Shown here one piece after another: positions 1 through 5,964 of a DNA stretch of 7,274 nt. This stretch comes from an uncultured Lachnospiraceae bacterium (lineage in GTDB: Bacteria; Bacillota_A; Clostridia; Lachnospirales; Lachnospiraceae). A program made the translations under genes and the position numbers. A model generated the notes under the pieces. That model was not told where the DNA came from, did no database searches, and saw nothing but the letters and a program-made list of their open reading frames with translations. The stretch spans positions 1 to 7,274 of the forward strand of contig CAMWMM010000245.1 of the NCBI GenBank assembly GCA_947175285.1, given 5' to 3'. The first letter of the stretch is position 1. Every line of letters begins with the position of its first letter.

Positions 1-144
1 CATCTTGACTTGTCTATTTCTCCGATTATAAATTGCAATTGTCAAAAAGCCTCGCCGCAGCCTGCTACGCCTATGTTTTTTGGCATACATCCTCGAAGAA
101 ATATCCTGCGCAATCTGTATCACTTATTTTCCTACAACTCCTAA
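1..144 (-). repeat. Partial miniature inverted-repeat element, left copy (cut by window edge)
   Basis: Non-coding repeat, read on the minus strand from 144 towards 1. It starts TTAG then GAGTTGTAGGAAAATAAGTG, and 33 bases here (113-145) match 3961-3993 at about 31 positions. Two blocks are shared in inverted orientation with 1005-1053: the block at 90-112 (TTGCGCAGGATATTTCTTCG on the minus strand) and the block at 1-26 (GGAGAAATAGACAAGTCAAG). Between these blocks this copy has about 60 extra bases with a GC-rich core, GGCGTAGCAGGCTGCGGCG, that the 974-1086 copy lacks. The core resembles that of the 3785-3949 element (GGCGTAGCGGTGGCTACGG). The outer end lies beyond the window, so total length is unknown. 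I read it as a non-autonomous IS-derived element; the class is inferred. Confidence 0.6.
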
Positions 145-147
145 ATC

Positions 148-366
148 TTGTGTCGAAATTTGAATAAATTAGAAGAAGATTTGGAAAGCAGCAAAAGAAC
201 ATTGAAATACAATTCGTCAAAACGGATTCATGAGCTGTATTTCATGCCAACAGACTGCAAAGATACTTTTACAGAAAAGAAGAGCGGGCAGACACTTCTG
301 AAAGGGTGGGAATATTCCGGGCAGGGGAAGCCCACAGGGAAATTACATCGCTTATGCCAATTTTAG
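148..366 (+). pseudogene. Possible remnant of a mobile-element accessory gene
   Basis: An open stretch of 72 codons that begins with TTG directly at the edge of the left repeat and has no convincing ribosome binding site. The first part (LNKLEEDLESSKRTLKY) is charged and helical, loosely like the coiled N-termini of small proteins encoded in conjugative elements. The rest matches nothing I recognise. Because it sits just upstream of the excisionase remnant, it may be debris of the same integrative element, truncated by the repeat on its left. It could equally be a chance open frame. It is listed so that the stretch is not left unexplained; no function is claimed. Confidence 0.2.
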
Positions 367-420
367 TTCTTTGACGGATTTATTATCTAGAATTAATAGA
401 TTGTGGAAGGAGATAAAGTG

Positions 421-634
421 ATGCAGCAGAGAATAGACAACAGAAATGCAGATTATATTCCATTTGAGGATAAGGCATTATTGAGTGTGAAAGAGATTTG
501 CGTATTCTTAACAGTTCCTTAGTATAAGACAGACAAAATGAAGGGAGCTTTTGGCTGATCTGGAAAGCGGTTTTACTGTAAGGATTGGCAACTGTCTTTA
601 TACACACCGCAAATAGTTTGGAGGGATATCTGTA
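421..634 (+). pseudogene. Broken excisionase (Xis-like, winged-helix DNA-binding) of a conjugative element
   Basis: Excisionases bind element ends and direct a tyrosine integrase towards excision. The ATG at 421 follows AAGGAG (407-412) with 8-nt spacing, so the original start survives. In the first frame it reads MQQRIDNRNADYIPFEDKAL then LSVKEICVFLTV and hits a TAG at 520-522. A one-base shift restores the family pattern from 518: LSIRQTK, stop (539-541), then RELLADLESGFTVRIGNCLY, then THRK and another stop at 614-616. The order SVKE...FL.I..TK.RELL...GFTVRIGN.LY is the usual pattern of Xis proteins of Tn916-like and Lachnospiraceae elements. One frameshift plus two stops make it non-functional. 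It is followed directly by integrase debris, the expected xis-int order. Confidence 0.72.
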
Positions 635-973
635 AGAAGAATTGCAGGAATACCACCAGAGTCAACTATACACACTCGTATAACTGTATCCGAGGAAGTC
701 TTGGATGGCGGAAGCTGAATAACATCAACCTTATTACCATGCAGCAGGCTTTTAACAAACTGAAGACGGACATATCCGGAAAAGATACACGGCGTATCCT
801 CATTGATATGTAAAACAAGGCGATAGATGTAGATCTCGTACTGAAGAACATACCAGTGCAGGTTAATACAGCTGTGAATAAGGACGGCAATTTGGAGGAG
901 CCGGGAGTGTTGACGCTTGATGAAACGGATATATTCTTAGAGACGGCACAGCATTACAGGTGCTTCAACACGT
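631..973 (+). pseudogene. Truncated tyrosine integrase remnant (Tn916-type conjugative element)
   Basis: The readable frame (codons in phase with 661) gives NYTHSYNCIRGSLGWRKLNN, then LITMQQAFNKLKTD, a TAA stop at 811-813, then NKAIDVDLVLKNIPVQVN and finally VLTLDETDIFLETAQ. This corresponds to the core-binding (SAM-like) domain and the first few residues of the catalytic domain of phage/ICE tyrosine recombinases. The N-terminal arm-binding domain is absent, and everything carrying the catalytic Arg, His and Tyr is lost where the frame runs into the repeat at about 974. With an internal stop and both ends missing it cannot act. Together with the excisionase remnant upstream it marks the attachment end of a dead integrative element. 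The identification rests on residue pattern and gene order, not a database search. Confidence 0.7.
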
Positions 974-1086
974 TTAGAAACTGTTCAGAAATAGCATGTG
1001 CAACTTGCGCAGGATATTTCTTCGAGGGTGCAATCGGAGAAATAGACAAGTCAAGGTATACATCTTATTTTTGAGTAGTTCCTTAG
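974..1086 (+). repeat. Miniature inverted-repeat element, right copy, flanked by TTAG
   Basis: About 113 bp. The left arm (TTTAGAAACTGTTCAGAAAT at 973-992) and the reverse complement of the right arm (CTAAGGAACTACTCAAAAAT from 1086 down) match at about two positions in three over 32 bases. TTAG lies at both outer ends (974-977 and 1083-1086), as expected of a 4-bp target duplication of the YTAR type known for IS5. The interior (1005-1053) repeats, inverted, two blocks of the element at 1-144 but lacks its GC-rich middle. Insertion here ends the integrase frame. It encodes nothing; movement would need a transposase supplied in trans. Confidence 0.62.
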
Positions 1087-1113
1087 CCTTGCTCTTGTGC
1101 CTGATTCCGTTTA

Positions 1114-2010
1114 TCAAAGGTCTGAAATAATCGTGGATGAGTAGGCTTGCTGCACTTTTTTAAATTTCTTACGGTATTGTCCAGGTGTCAGACCGAGGGA
1201 TTTTCGAAACATTCGGATGAAATAGCTGCTGGAAGAAAAACCCGCCTGCTGTGAGATGAGTTCCATGTCAGCATCAGATTCGACCAGCATCTTTTTTGCA
1301 CATTCAATACGAATAGAGGTTAAGTATTCCGTTAAATTTCTGGAAAAATGCTTTTGAAAAAATACGCTGAAATATTTGGGCGACATATGGAATGTCTGGC
1401 CCAATTCTTCCAGAGAAATCTTTTCATTATAGTGTGTTTGCATGTAGCGTGCAATTTCATGTAGCAGACGCATCTGGGCAGAATCTTCCTGCCGCCTGTA
1501 GATAATTAAATTATTTTGAAACAGAAAGGCATAGAAACGCAGGAGATTTGCCTTGATCATAAGCCAGTTCCCGTTGCTGCTGCAATAAATGTCATAAATT
1601 TCATGAAAAATGTTCTTCATCTGTTTTGCAACAGATGAAGGTAATTGCGTAATTACCTGGGCATTTCCTTTTGTCAGAGGACTTAAATACAGTTCCTCTG
1701 CTTCGTCCATCTGTGCAAATTGAAGCCACGAGAGCGGGAAGATCAAAGCCAGATAGGTGCAGTCTGGTGTTTGTGCCTGCATTCCGTGTAATTCTCTGGG
1801 ATTAATATAAATAATGTCACCAGCTTTTCCAATATAGTTCTTTTCCTGAATTTTTAGACTTAATTCCCCTTTTTGGATCCACAAAATTTCCGTATTTTCC
1901 TGCCAATGGTATGGAACATCAATTTTTCCGTCTGGCTCTTGCATCAGATAGATTTTTAAGGGGCGCATCAATGTTCCCTGGGCTCTTGTTTCCTGTAAGT
2001 TCGACTGCAT
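1114..2010 (-). CDS. AraC-family transcriptional regulator (N-terminal cupin, C-terminal double HTH)
   Basis: A 298-residue regulator of full family length. Residues about 30-80 form a cupin-like ligand domain (PYHWQENTEILWIQKGELSL, then a GDIIYINPRELHGM turn). Residues about 195-285 hold two helix-turn-helix motifs: ISLEELGQTFHMSPKYFSVF and ELISQQAGFSSSSYFIRMFR, followed by the signature LGLTPGQYRK. The family usually senses a sugar or related small molecule and activates nearby genes. Here the target is very probably the divergent GH13 gene, whose upstream region has a fitting direct-repeat operator. Start choice is not certain. Met1 is favoured because related regulators carry a similar QETRAQGT-like leader, but its AAAGGGAA lies 15 nt away. 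Met15 (codon 1968-1966) has AGGGA with 6-nt spacing and may be the true start. No transmembrane segment. The inducer is unknown. Confidence 0.9.
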   Translation of the reverse strand: MQSNLQETRAQGTLMRPLKIYLMQEPDGKIDVPYHWQENTEILWIQKGELSLKIQEKNYIGKAGDIIYINPRELHGMQAQTPDCTYLALIFPLSWLQFAQMDEAEELYLSPLTKGNAQVITQLPSSVAKQMKNIFHEIYDIYCSSNGNWLMIKANLLRFYAFLFQNNLIIYRRQEDSAQMRLLHEIARYMQTHYNEKISLEELGQTFHMSPKYFSVFFQKHFSRNLTEYLTSIRIECAKKMLVESDADMELISQQAGFSSSSYFIRMFRKSLGLTPGQYRKKFKKVQQAYSSTIISDL

Positions 2011-2069
2011 ATGATATCTGTCATATTCCCTTTCATTTTGTTAGAAAATGTTAAGTTCTTATTATTTTG

Positions 2070-2110
2070 ATATGGATATTTTAACATAATATATGGATAT
2101 TTTTCAACAT
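2070..2110 (+). promoter_or_regulatory. Two direct repeats with a 21-bp period: putative AraC-type operator
   Basis: ATATGGATATTTTAACAT (2070-2087) is repeated as ATATGGATATTTTTCAACAT (2091-2110). The start-to-start distance is 21 bp, two turns of the helix, so both copies face the same side of the DNA. This is the usual architecture for AraC-family activators, which bind direct repeats with their paired helix-turn-helix motifs. The downstream copy ends 18 bp before the TATAAT at 2129 and so covers the -35 position, as in class II activation. The nearest regulator is the divergent AraC gene. The repeats are seen in the sequence; binding is inferred. Confidence 0.6.
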
Positions 2111-2134
2111 TTGTAATATTATGTGGGATATAAT
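2106..2134 (+). promoter_or_regulatory. Putative promoter of the GH13 gene (perfect TATAAT, no good -35)
   Basis: TATAAT at 2129-2134 is a consensus -10 box, 52 bp before the start codon. At 17-bp spacing the -35 slot (2106-2111) reads AACATT, far from TTGACA and inside the downstream operator repeat. A strong -10 without a -35, overlapped by an activator site, suggests a promoter that depends on the regulator. Confidence 0.5.
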
Positions 2135-2186
2135 TCAATTTGAATGATATAGAGATACCTGTAAAAAGAAAGAGAGGAATTATGAT

Positions 2187-3740
2187 ATGAAGCATTGGTT
2201 GGAACAAAGCATTTTTTATGAAATCTATCCACAGAGTTTTTATGACAGGAATGGGGATGGGATAGGAGACATTCCCGGCATAATCGAAAAATTGGATTAT
2301 ATCCATGATTTGGGCTGTAATGCTCTTTGGCTGAATCCATGTTATCTGTCGCCATTTGGCGATGCAGGATATGACGTGTCCGATTATTGTCAGGTAGCAC
2401 CGCGTTATGGAACGAATGAGGATCTGATCCAATTGTTTAGGGAAGCCCATATGCGCGATATGCATGTTATTCTTGATCTGGTGCCAGGGCATACTTCTAC
2501 AGAACATCCTTGGTTTCGGGAATCGTGCAAAAATGAGCCGAATCAATATTGGGGCAGATATATTTGGACGGATTCAGTTTGGACAGATACGGCAGACTAT
2601 GAGGGGATTTCTGGTTCGTTGCGCGGACTGTACCCAAGAAATGGAAGTGTCGCTGTCAATTTTTTCTCGAATCAGCCGGCACTGAATTATGGATTTGCCA
2701 ATCCAAGCGAATCATGGCAGAGTGCGGTAGATGCCCCAGAAGCTTTGGCAACCCGTCAGGCGATGAAGGATGTTATGGAGTTTTGGATTTCTAAGGGCTG
2801 TGATGGATTTCGTGTAGATATGGCGGGATCTTTGGTAAAAAACGATTATGGAAGTGTAGAAACGATAAAACTATGGCAGGATATACGAAAATTTCTGGAC
2901 GATAAATATCCTGAGGCAGTGTTGATTTCCGAATGGGGTGAGCCGGACAAATCTTTAATGGCAGGATTCCATATGGATTTTCTGCTCCATTATGGACCAT
3001 CTCATTATATGGATTTGTTCCGCTGTGAGCATCCGTATTTTTGCAGGGAAGGGAAAGGGGATGCTTTCTCGTTCGTAGATACCTATATTAAAAATTATAC
3101 ATTAACCAATGGAAAAGGGCTGATCTGCATTCCGTCCAGCAACCATGATATGGAGCGGATCCGCAAATATCTGGATGAAGAAGAACTAAAGATTGTCTTT
3201 GCGTTTCTGTTATCAATGCCCGGTGCGCCGTTTTTATACTATGGAGATGAGATCGGAATGCAGCATTTGGAAATTCCGTCTGTCGAGGGTGGTTATGATC
3301 GTACTGGTGCCAGAACACCAATGCAGTGGAATGACGAAAAAAATTATGGATTTTCGAAGGCAGAAGCAGATAAACTCTATACACAACAAGATCGATCAAC
3401 GAATGCACCCATAGTTTCCAAACGGATGGATGATGCCGGGTCACTTTGGAATGAAATCCGGAAACTGTGCGCAATTCGAAGAGCCTTTCCTGCTTTGTGT
3501 GCATATGGGGAGATTCGGTTTGTGTATTGTGAGCCGGAAAAATATCCGCTTGTATATCTGCGTACAAGTGAAAGTGAAAGGATACTGGTAGCGCTTAATC
3601 CTTCCGAAAAAGATGTCACATGTCCATGTCCATATCAGTTAGAAGATATCATTTATTCAATGGGTAAGCCAATAAGCAGTAAAGACAAAATGCTGCATGT
3701 ACCAGGGCAGAGTGTAGGATTTATAAAGGTGGCAGGGTAA
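2187..3740 (+). CDS. GH13 family alpha-glucosidase-like glycosyl hydrolase, cytoplasmic
   Basis: A 517-residue intact enzyme of the alpha-amylase clan, of usual oligosaccharide-glucosidase length. It would cleave, or transfer glucose from, short alpha-glucosides; the exact substrate cannot be read. It opens IFYEIYPQSFYDRNGDGIGD, which contains the calcium-type loop at 20-28. Conserved region I is DLVPGHTS (97-104), region II GFRVDMA (207-213) with nucleophile Asp211, region III LISEWGEP (246-253) with acid/base Glu249, and region IV SSNHDM (317-322) with Asp321. A C-terminal beta domain (about 435-517) follows. In region I the usual Asn before His is Gly101. Met212 follows the nucleophile where alpha-1,6 enzymes often have Val. 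There is no signal peptide, so it acts inside the cell on imported sugar; no transporter gene is adjacent. AGAGGAA (2173-2179) precedes the ATG by 7 nt. An earlier ATG at 2182 reads ATG ATA TGA only. Expression is probably controlled by the divergent AraC gene. Confidence 0.93.
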   Translation: MKHWLEQSIFYEIYPQSFYDRNGDGIGDIPGIIEKLDYIHDLGCNALWLNPCYLSPFGDAGYDVSDYCQVAPRYGTNEDLIQLFREAHMRDMHVILDLVPGHTSTEHPWFRESCKNEPNQYWGRYIWTDSVWTDTADYEGISGSLRGLYPRNGSVAVNFFSNQPALNYGFANPSESWQSAVDAPEALATRQAMKDVMEFWISKGCDGFRVDMAGSLVKNDYGSVETIKLWQDIRKFLDDKYPEAVLISEWGEPDKSLMAGFHMDFLLHYGPSHYMDLFRCEHPYFCREGKGDAFSFVDTYIKNYTLTNGKGLICIPSSNHDMERIRKYLDEEELKIVFAFLLSMPGAPFLYYGDEIGMQHLEIPSVEGGYDRTGARTPMQWNDEKNYGFSKAEADKLYTQQDRSTNAPIVSKRMDDAGSLWNEIRKLCAIRRAFPALCAYGEIRFVYCEPEKYPLVYLRTSESERILVALNPSEKDVTCPCPYQLEDIIYSMGKPISSKDKMLHVPGQSVGFIKVAG

Positions 3741-3784
3741 AAACGGATAATTCGTAGCAAATAAATCGCATGAAATATGAGAAA

Positions 3785-3949
3785 CTAGTACAACGAAAAA
3801 TAAGTTTCTGATACATTGACTCAGAATGATTGTTTCAGATGCAAGGCGGAGGAAGGAGGCGTAGCGGTGGCTACGGTGACTGACGACAACGCGGCAGATG
3901 AACAATCAGGCAAGGCAATGTGTTGGTTACTTATTATTCGTTGTACTAG
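3785..3949 (+). repeat. 165-bp miniature inverted-repeat element with CTAG ends
   Basis: The left arm CTAGTACAACGAAAAATAAG (from 3785) and the reverse complement of the right arm CTAGTACAACGAATAATAAG (from 3949 down) match at 19 of 20 bases. Weaker matching continues for another 25 or so, to ATGATTGTT on the left and CTGATTGTT on the right. The centre (3840-3903) is GC-rich, with a GTAGC-ggtg-GCTAC hairpin, and carries no gene. Both ends are CTAG, consistent with a 4-bp target duplication. It lies 44 bp behind the GH13 stop, where no ordinary T-tract terminator is visible, so its long hairpin may help end that transcript. This is a non-autonomous element by inference. Confidence 0.7.
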
Positions 3950-3960
3950 ATGATCATATG

Positions 3961-3998
3961 TCTAGGAGCTGTAGGAAAATAAGTGATACAGATCCTAG
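3961..3998 (+). repeat. Solo arm of the left-edge repeat, bounded by CTAGGA/TCCTAG
   Basis: Twenty-three bases from 3971 to 3993 (GTAGGAAAATAAGTGATACA then GAT) are identical to the reverse complement of 113-135. The match extends to 3961 with two mismatches. The block is bounded by TCTAGGA (3961-3967) and TCCTAGA (3993-3999). It looks like one end of the 1-144 element without the rest, landing 11 bp beyond the 3785-3949 element. Confidence 0.55.
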
Positions 3999-4200
3999 AC
4001 TTGGGCAAGCAGTGGGTTATTATACAAATGTGATACATGGGATGACTCTTGCTGCGGTTTCTCTTGGGAGGGACATTGGAACAGTAAGCCAGATGGACAT
4101 TTTACTGTTGCGTTGCCCATTCATGGAAATATTCACTTTCCTTGTTACGCTTCTGATAAAAAGGGATTATGGAATTCCATGCAGAATTCTTCCTTGAATT
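3999..4200. other. No recognisable gene
   Basis: The plus frame is open through here as part of a 99-codon reading frame from 3898. That frame begins inside the repeat, has no ribosome binding site, and its product (VGYYTNVIHGMTLAAVSLGR and on) matches no family I know. It may be debris of a gene once upstream of the flavoprotein remnant. Nothing else stands out. Confidence 0.35.
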
Positions 4201-4594
4201 GTGATATAGGGTGGTTGCAGAGCAAACGGAAACACTGCGCAATTTGTAAGTCATTTTGTCAAAGGTGTAGAGGAAAGTGGGCATTCGGCTGAGATCATTT
4301 CACTTACAAAAAATGAAGTCAGAGGATGTCTTCTCAATTAAAGGCTTTCATTGAAAGATTTTATTGTTTGGCAGAGGAAGATTCCAATCCACCATTGGGC
4401 AGGTATGAAATAGACCCAGTCAAGGACTGCGCTCTGCTTATGACCTCCGCAGATGAATTTTTCTGGATCTTTGAGCAGGCGGTTTCCTATTATCAGTTTG
4501 CACTGGTTAATTATATCGGATTCCGTGATATGGGAATGATTCTTGACATCCTCAGAAAGCGTATGAATTTGGAAAGAAAATATATTCCTCCTGA
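4201..4594 (+). pseudogene. Decayed flavodoxin-fold NADPH:FMN oxidoreductase (iron-sulfur flavoprotein-like)
   Basis: Three fragments of one flavoprotein lie in order in three frames. Fragment 1 (in phase with 4210) reads GGCRANGNTAQFVSHFVKG then EESGHSAEIISLTKNEVRGC, the FMN phosphate-binding N-terminus. A TAG sits at 4207-4209 just before it. Fragment 2 (from 4326, another frame) reads SSQLKAFIERFYCLAEE, then ALLMTSADEFFWIFEQAV and VNYIGFRDMGMIL. Fragment 3, shifted again, reads HPQKAYEFGKKIYSS and stops at 4592-4594. Intact relatives have about 45 residues, including a Cys-rich segment and the ASPLYF strand, between fragments 1 and 2, and a GGCGD-type loop between 2 and 3. Both are deleted here. 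Fragment 2 remains open to 4670 as a 114-codon frame, which could be mis-annotated as a small reductase. Intact members reduce flavins or quinones, or bind a cluster. Confidence 0.8.
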
Positions 4595-4667
4595 ATGTGA
4601 TATGTCGATGCAGGACGCAAGGGTTTCAGGGTATTGGGAAGGCTACGAGTGCGCGACAATTATTCTT

Positions 4668-4757
4668 TAAACTGGACTTTGGCGAGTAGTTACGGATTGA
4701 ATGATAGTATACCAGTGCAGGGTATATAGGGTAAACTATTCGCAAAAGTCCAGTTTA
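4668..4757 (+). repeat. 90-bp inverted-repeat element (25-bp arms)
   Basis: TAAACTGGACTTTGGCGAGT (from 4668) pairs with the reverse complement of 4757-4732, TAAACTGGACTTTTGCGAAT, and both continue to AGTTA. The loop holds a second hairpin, TATACC-agtgca-GGGTATA (around 4708-4726). Relatives of the same arm recur at 5182-5155 on the minus strand. The bases just outside the right arm (TCAAACAGTTAAAGG, about 4758-4772) recur at 5184-5198. The arms may therefore be insertion-sequence ends. Nothing is encoded. Confidence 0.6.
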
Positions 4758-4774
4758 TCAAACAGTTAAAGGGC

Positions 4775-4810
4775 GGAAAACAACTTTGGGAGAATATAGG
4801 GTTGTTTTCC
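4775..4810 (+). repeat. Perfect 10-bp hairpin without a T tract
   Basis: GGAAAACAAC (4775-4784) and GTTGTTTTCC (4801-4810) are exact inverted repeats round a 16-nt loop. Neither strand has a following T run, so it is not an ordinary terminator. It may be part of the insertion-sequence debris on either side. Confidence 0.45.
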
Positions 4811-4915
4811 AAAAACTATTCAAAAACTGATTGCCTTTTGTGAATAAATGAAGTGTACGCTTCAACGATCATATTATGTGTATAACAAAAAAGAACTATA
4901 GTGTAATATTATTTA

Positions 4916-5147
4916 GTGTCTGCTCATTAAGTCCATATACACGTTATAAGTATCATCTCAACCTTAAATTTGGTATATATACTTATTTTTAAGAAAGTAT
5001 AACCAAAAGATTTCTTAATTTTTATGATATTCCATTGTAGAAACTGCAAAGAAAATAGACAAATACACTAATATCTTTGTAGGGAATAGTCTACTAACTA
5101 TGCTCAATTCCTTATAAATAAAGGATTTTTAGTTAATGAGCAGACAC
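4916..5147 (+). mobile_element. 232-bp non-autonomous element with perfect terminal repeats and target duplication
   Basis: The termini are a perfect 16-bp inverted repeat: AGTGTCTGCTCATTAA at 4915-4930 and its complement at 5133-5148. Outside them TATTTA, or TATTTAG if one G is counted as shared, is duplicated directly (4910-4916 and 5148-5154), the mark of a transposition event. The AT-rich interior has no reading frame of note. It does have a weak stem (TTAAGAAA 4989-4996 with TTTCTTAA 5011-5018) and a small hairpin followed by TTTTT (5109-5130). Perfect termini and an intact duplication suggest a recent insertion into older debris. The parent family was not identified. Confidence 0.78.
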
Positions 5148-5154
5148 TATTTAG

Positions 5155-5200
5155 TTCGTAGCTATTCGCCAATGTCTCGTCTTTCAAACAGTTAAAGGAC
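5155..5200 (+). repeat. Second copy of the 4733-4775 block
   Basis: CTATTCGC followed closely by TTTCAAACAGTTAAAGG repeats, with changes, the segment CTATTCGCAAAAGTCCAGTT and TATCAAACAGTTAAAGG at about 4735-4773. On the minus strand it ends TTGGCGAATAGCTACG, close to the left arm at 4668 (TTGGCGAGTAGTTACG). It lies on the downstream side of the transposase remnant, so it may be that insertion sequence's end. Confidence 0.5.
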
Positions 5201-5342
5201 AAATTTAGAATCCACTAAAAGAAGGGCTTTTTGTGTAGTCACAATTTTTCATAGGGAATTATGGTATTGATTCTGACATACAAATTCGGCAGCCTTTTGA
5301 AAAATGTCGGTAAGAAAATTTTTTTAAACTTACACAATTTTG

Positions 5343-5660
5343 TTAACAAACCTTTTTTTGCATTCCTAAAAACGAGTCTAATAAACGGATGCCGTGAAGT
5401 ATGCAATATGCCAGATTTTCTTTGTTTCGTTAAATCTTATTTGGTTCCAAACTCCACTGGTACGGTTGTTTTTCCTCCAACGATCGGTCTAATATCTGTA
5501 ATGTCCGTCCTGTTGCTGGTTCGTCCAATCTGTTGTAGTTGATGATCATTTCGTTAATCTTGATAAGTATTTCATCGTTGAGAAGCTTTCTAAACTCTAC
5601 CAGTAACGAACAAACAGAGATTCATTGCAAAACCTCAGAAAGCCTACAAAGAACTGATAA
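5343..5660 (-). pseudogene. Degenerate IS5-superfamily transposase remnant
   Basis: Read on the minus strand, fragments of a DDE transposase appear in two frames. RKLLNDEILIKINEMI lies around 5600-5550. RPIVGGKTTVPVEFGTK spans 5490-5440, matching the family motif RPIVRGKxxxPVEFGAK after the first catalytic Asp. RNKENLAYCILHGIRLL spans 5429-5379, followed by a short stretch ending MQKK, matching the YRxRENxxYCKEHGIRLSGPxLGRPKK motif downstream. The roughly 60 residues expected between the last two motifs are missing. Stops occur at 5439-5437 and elsewhere, so it is dead. Its N-terminal border is vague: reading frames stay suggestive up to about 5700. Part of a 93-codon open frame on the plus strand here is a chance shadow. 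Confidence 0.62.
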
Positions 5661-5799
5661 TACAAATTCTCTGTAATCTGCTCCACAAGCTAACTGCCCA
5701 ATATAACATTTGAAATATATTCGTTTACAAGACAAATACATATTGTACAGCTCATATTTTCTATGAAACGATGTAAACAGAACGCAAGTCTATAAAGTA
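5661..5799. other. Non-coding gap downstream of the GAF operon
   Basis: AT-rich sequence between the stop of the 54-residue gene and the transposase remnant. I see no gene and no clear T-tract terminator for the minus-strand operon. The part next to 5661 may be the worn N-terminus of the transposase. Confidence 0.4.
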
Positions 5800-5964
5800 T
5801 CAAAGAAATTTTTTAACCTCACTCATTACGCTTGTTGTTGGAAAAACAGATGATAAAGTATAAATATCTTTAGTATCTGTTTCGTGATTTTCTTGTTTAA
5901 TTATAGTTTTTCCAAAAATCAAATCTGCTAGAAGATTGATTATTTTCTCACACATTTTCCGCAT
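5800..5964 (-). CDS. Small 54-residue protein, translationally coupled to the TM-GAF gene
   Basis: Not recognised. It is a 54-codon frame starting MRKMCEKIINLLADLIFGKT and ending SVMSEVKKFL. The ATG at 5964-5962 has a textbook GGAGG (5977-5973) with 8-nt spacing, inside the 3' end of the upstream gene; the two genes overlap by 17 nt. A second in-frame ATG at 5955 is too far from the GGAGG to be preferred. The first 20 residues could form a short amphipathic helix with a basic face (RKMCEKIINLLADLIFGK), which might touch the membrane or the partner. The middle is polar and acidic (KQENHETDTKD). No cysteine pair, zinc motif or catalytic motif is seen. The overlap and dedicated ribosome binding site argue that it is a real partner of the GAF protein. 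Its role is unknown; toxin, antitoxin or regulatory peptide cannot be separated here. Confidence 0.62.
   Translation of the reverse strand: MRKMCEKIINLLADLIFGKTIIKQENHETDTKDIYTLSSVFPTTSVMSEVKKFL

Noticed and set aside
1968..2546. 192-codon open frame on the minus strand across the regulator-GH13 gap
   Set aside because: It overlaps the well-supported GH13 gene and operator region, and its product has no family resemblance. It is a shadow of the GH13 coding sequence.
3088..3567. 159-codon minus-strand frame inside the GH13 gene
   Set aside because: It lies entirely opposite GH13 conserved regions, and its His/Leu-rich product looks like antisense translation.
3898..4197. 99-codon plus-strand frame
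   Set aside because: It starts within the miniature element, has no ribosome binding site, and matches no known family.
849..4720. ATACCAGTGCAGG shared by the integrase remnant (about 850-862) and the 90-bp element (about 4709-4721)
   Set aside because: Thirteen bases without extension on either side, one of them inside a coding remnant, is most likely chance.
4775..4810. Rho-independent terminator
   Set aside because: The stem is perfect, but there is no T tract after it on either strand, and no intact gene ends nearby.
5261..5542. 93-codon plus-strand frame
   Set aside because: It is antisense to recognisable transposase motifs on the minus strand, so I treat it as a chance frame.
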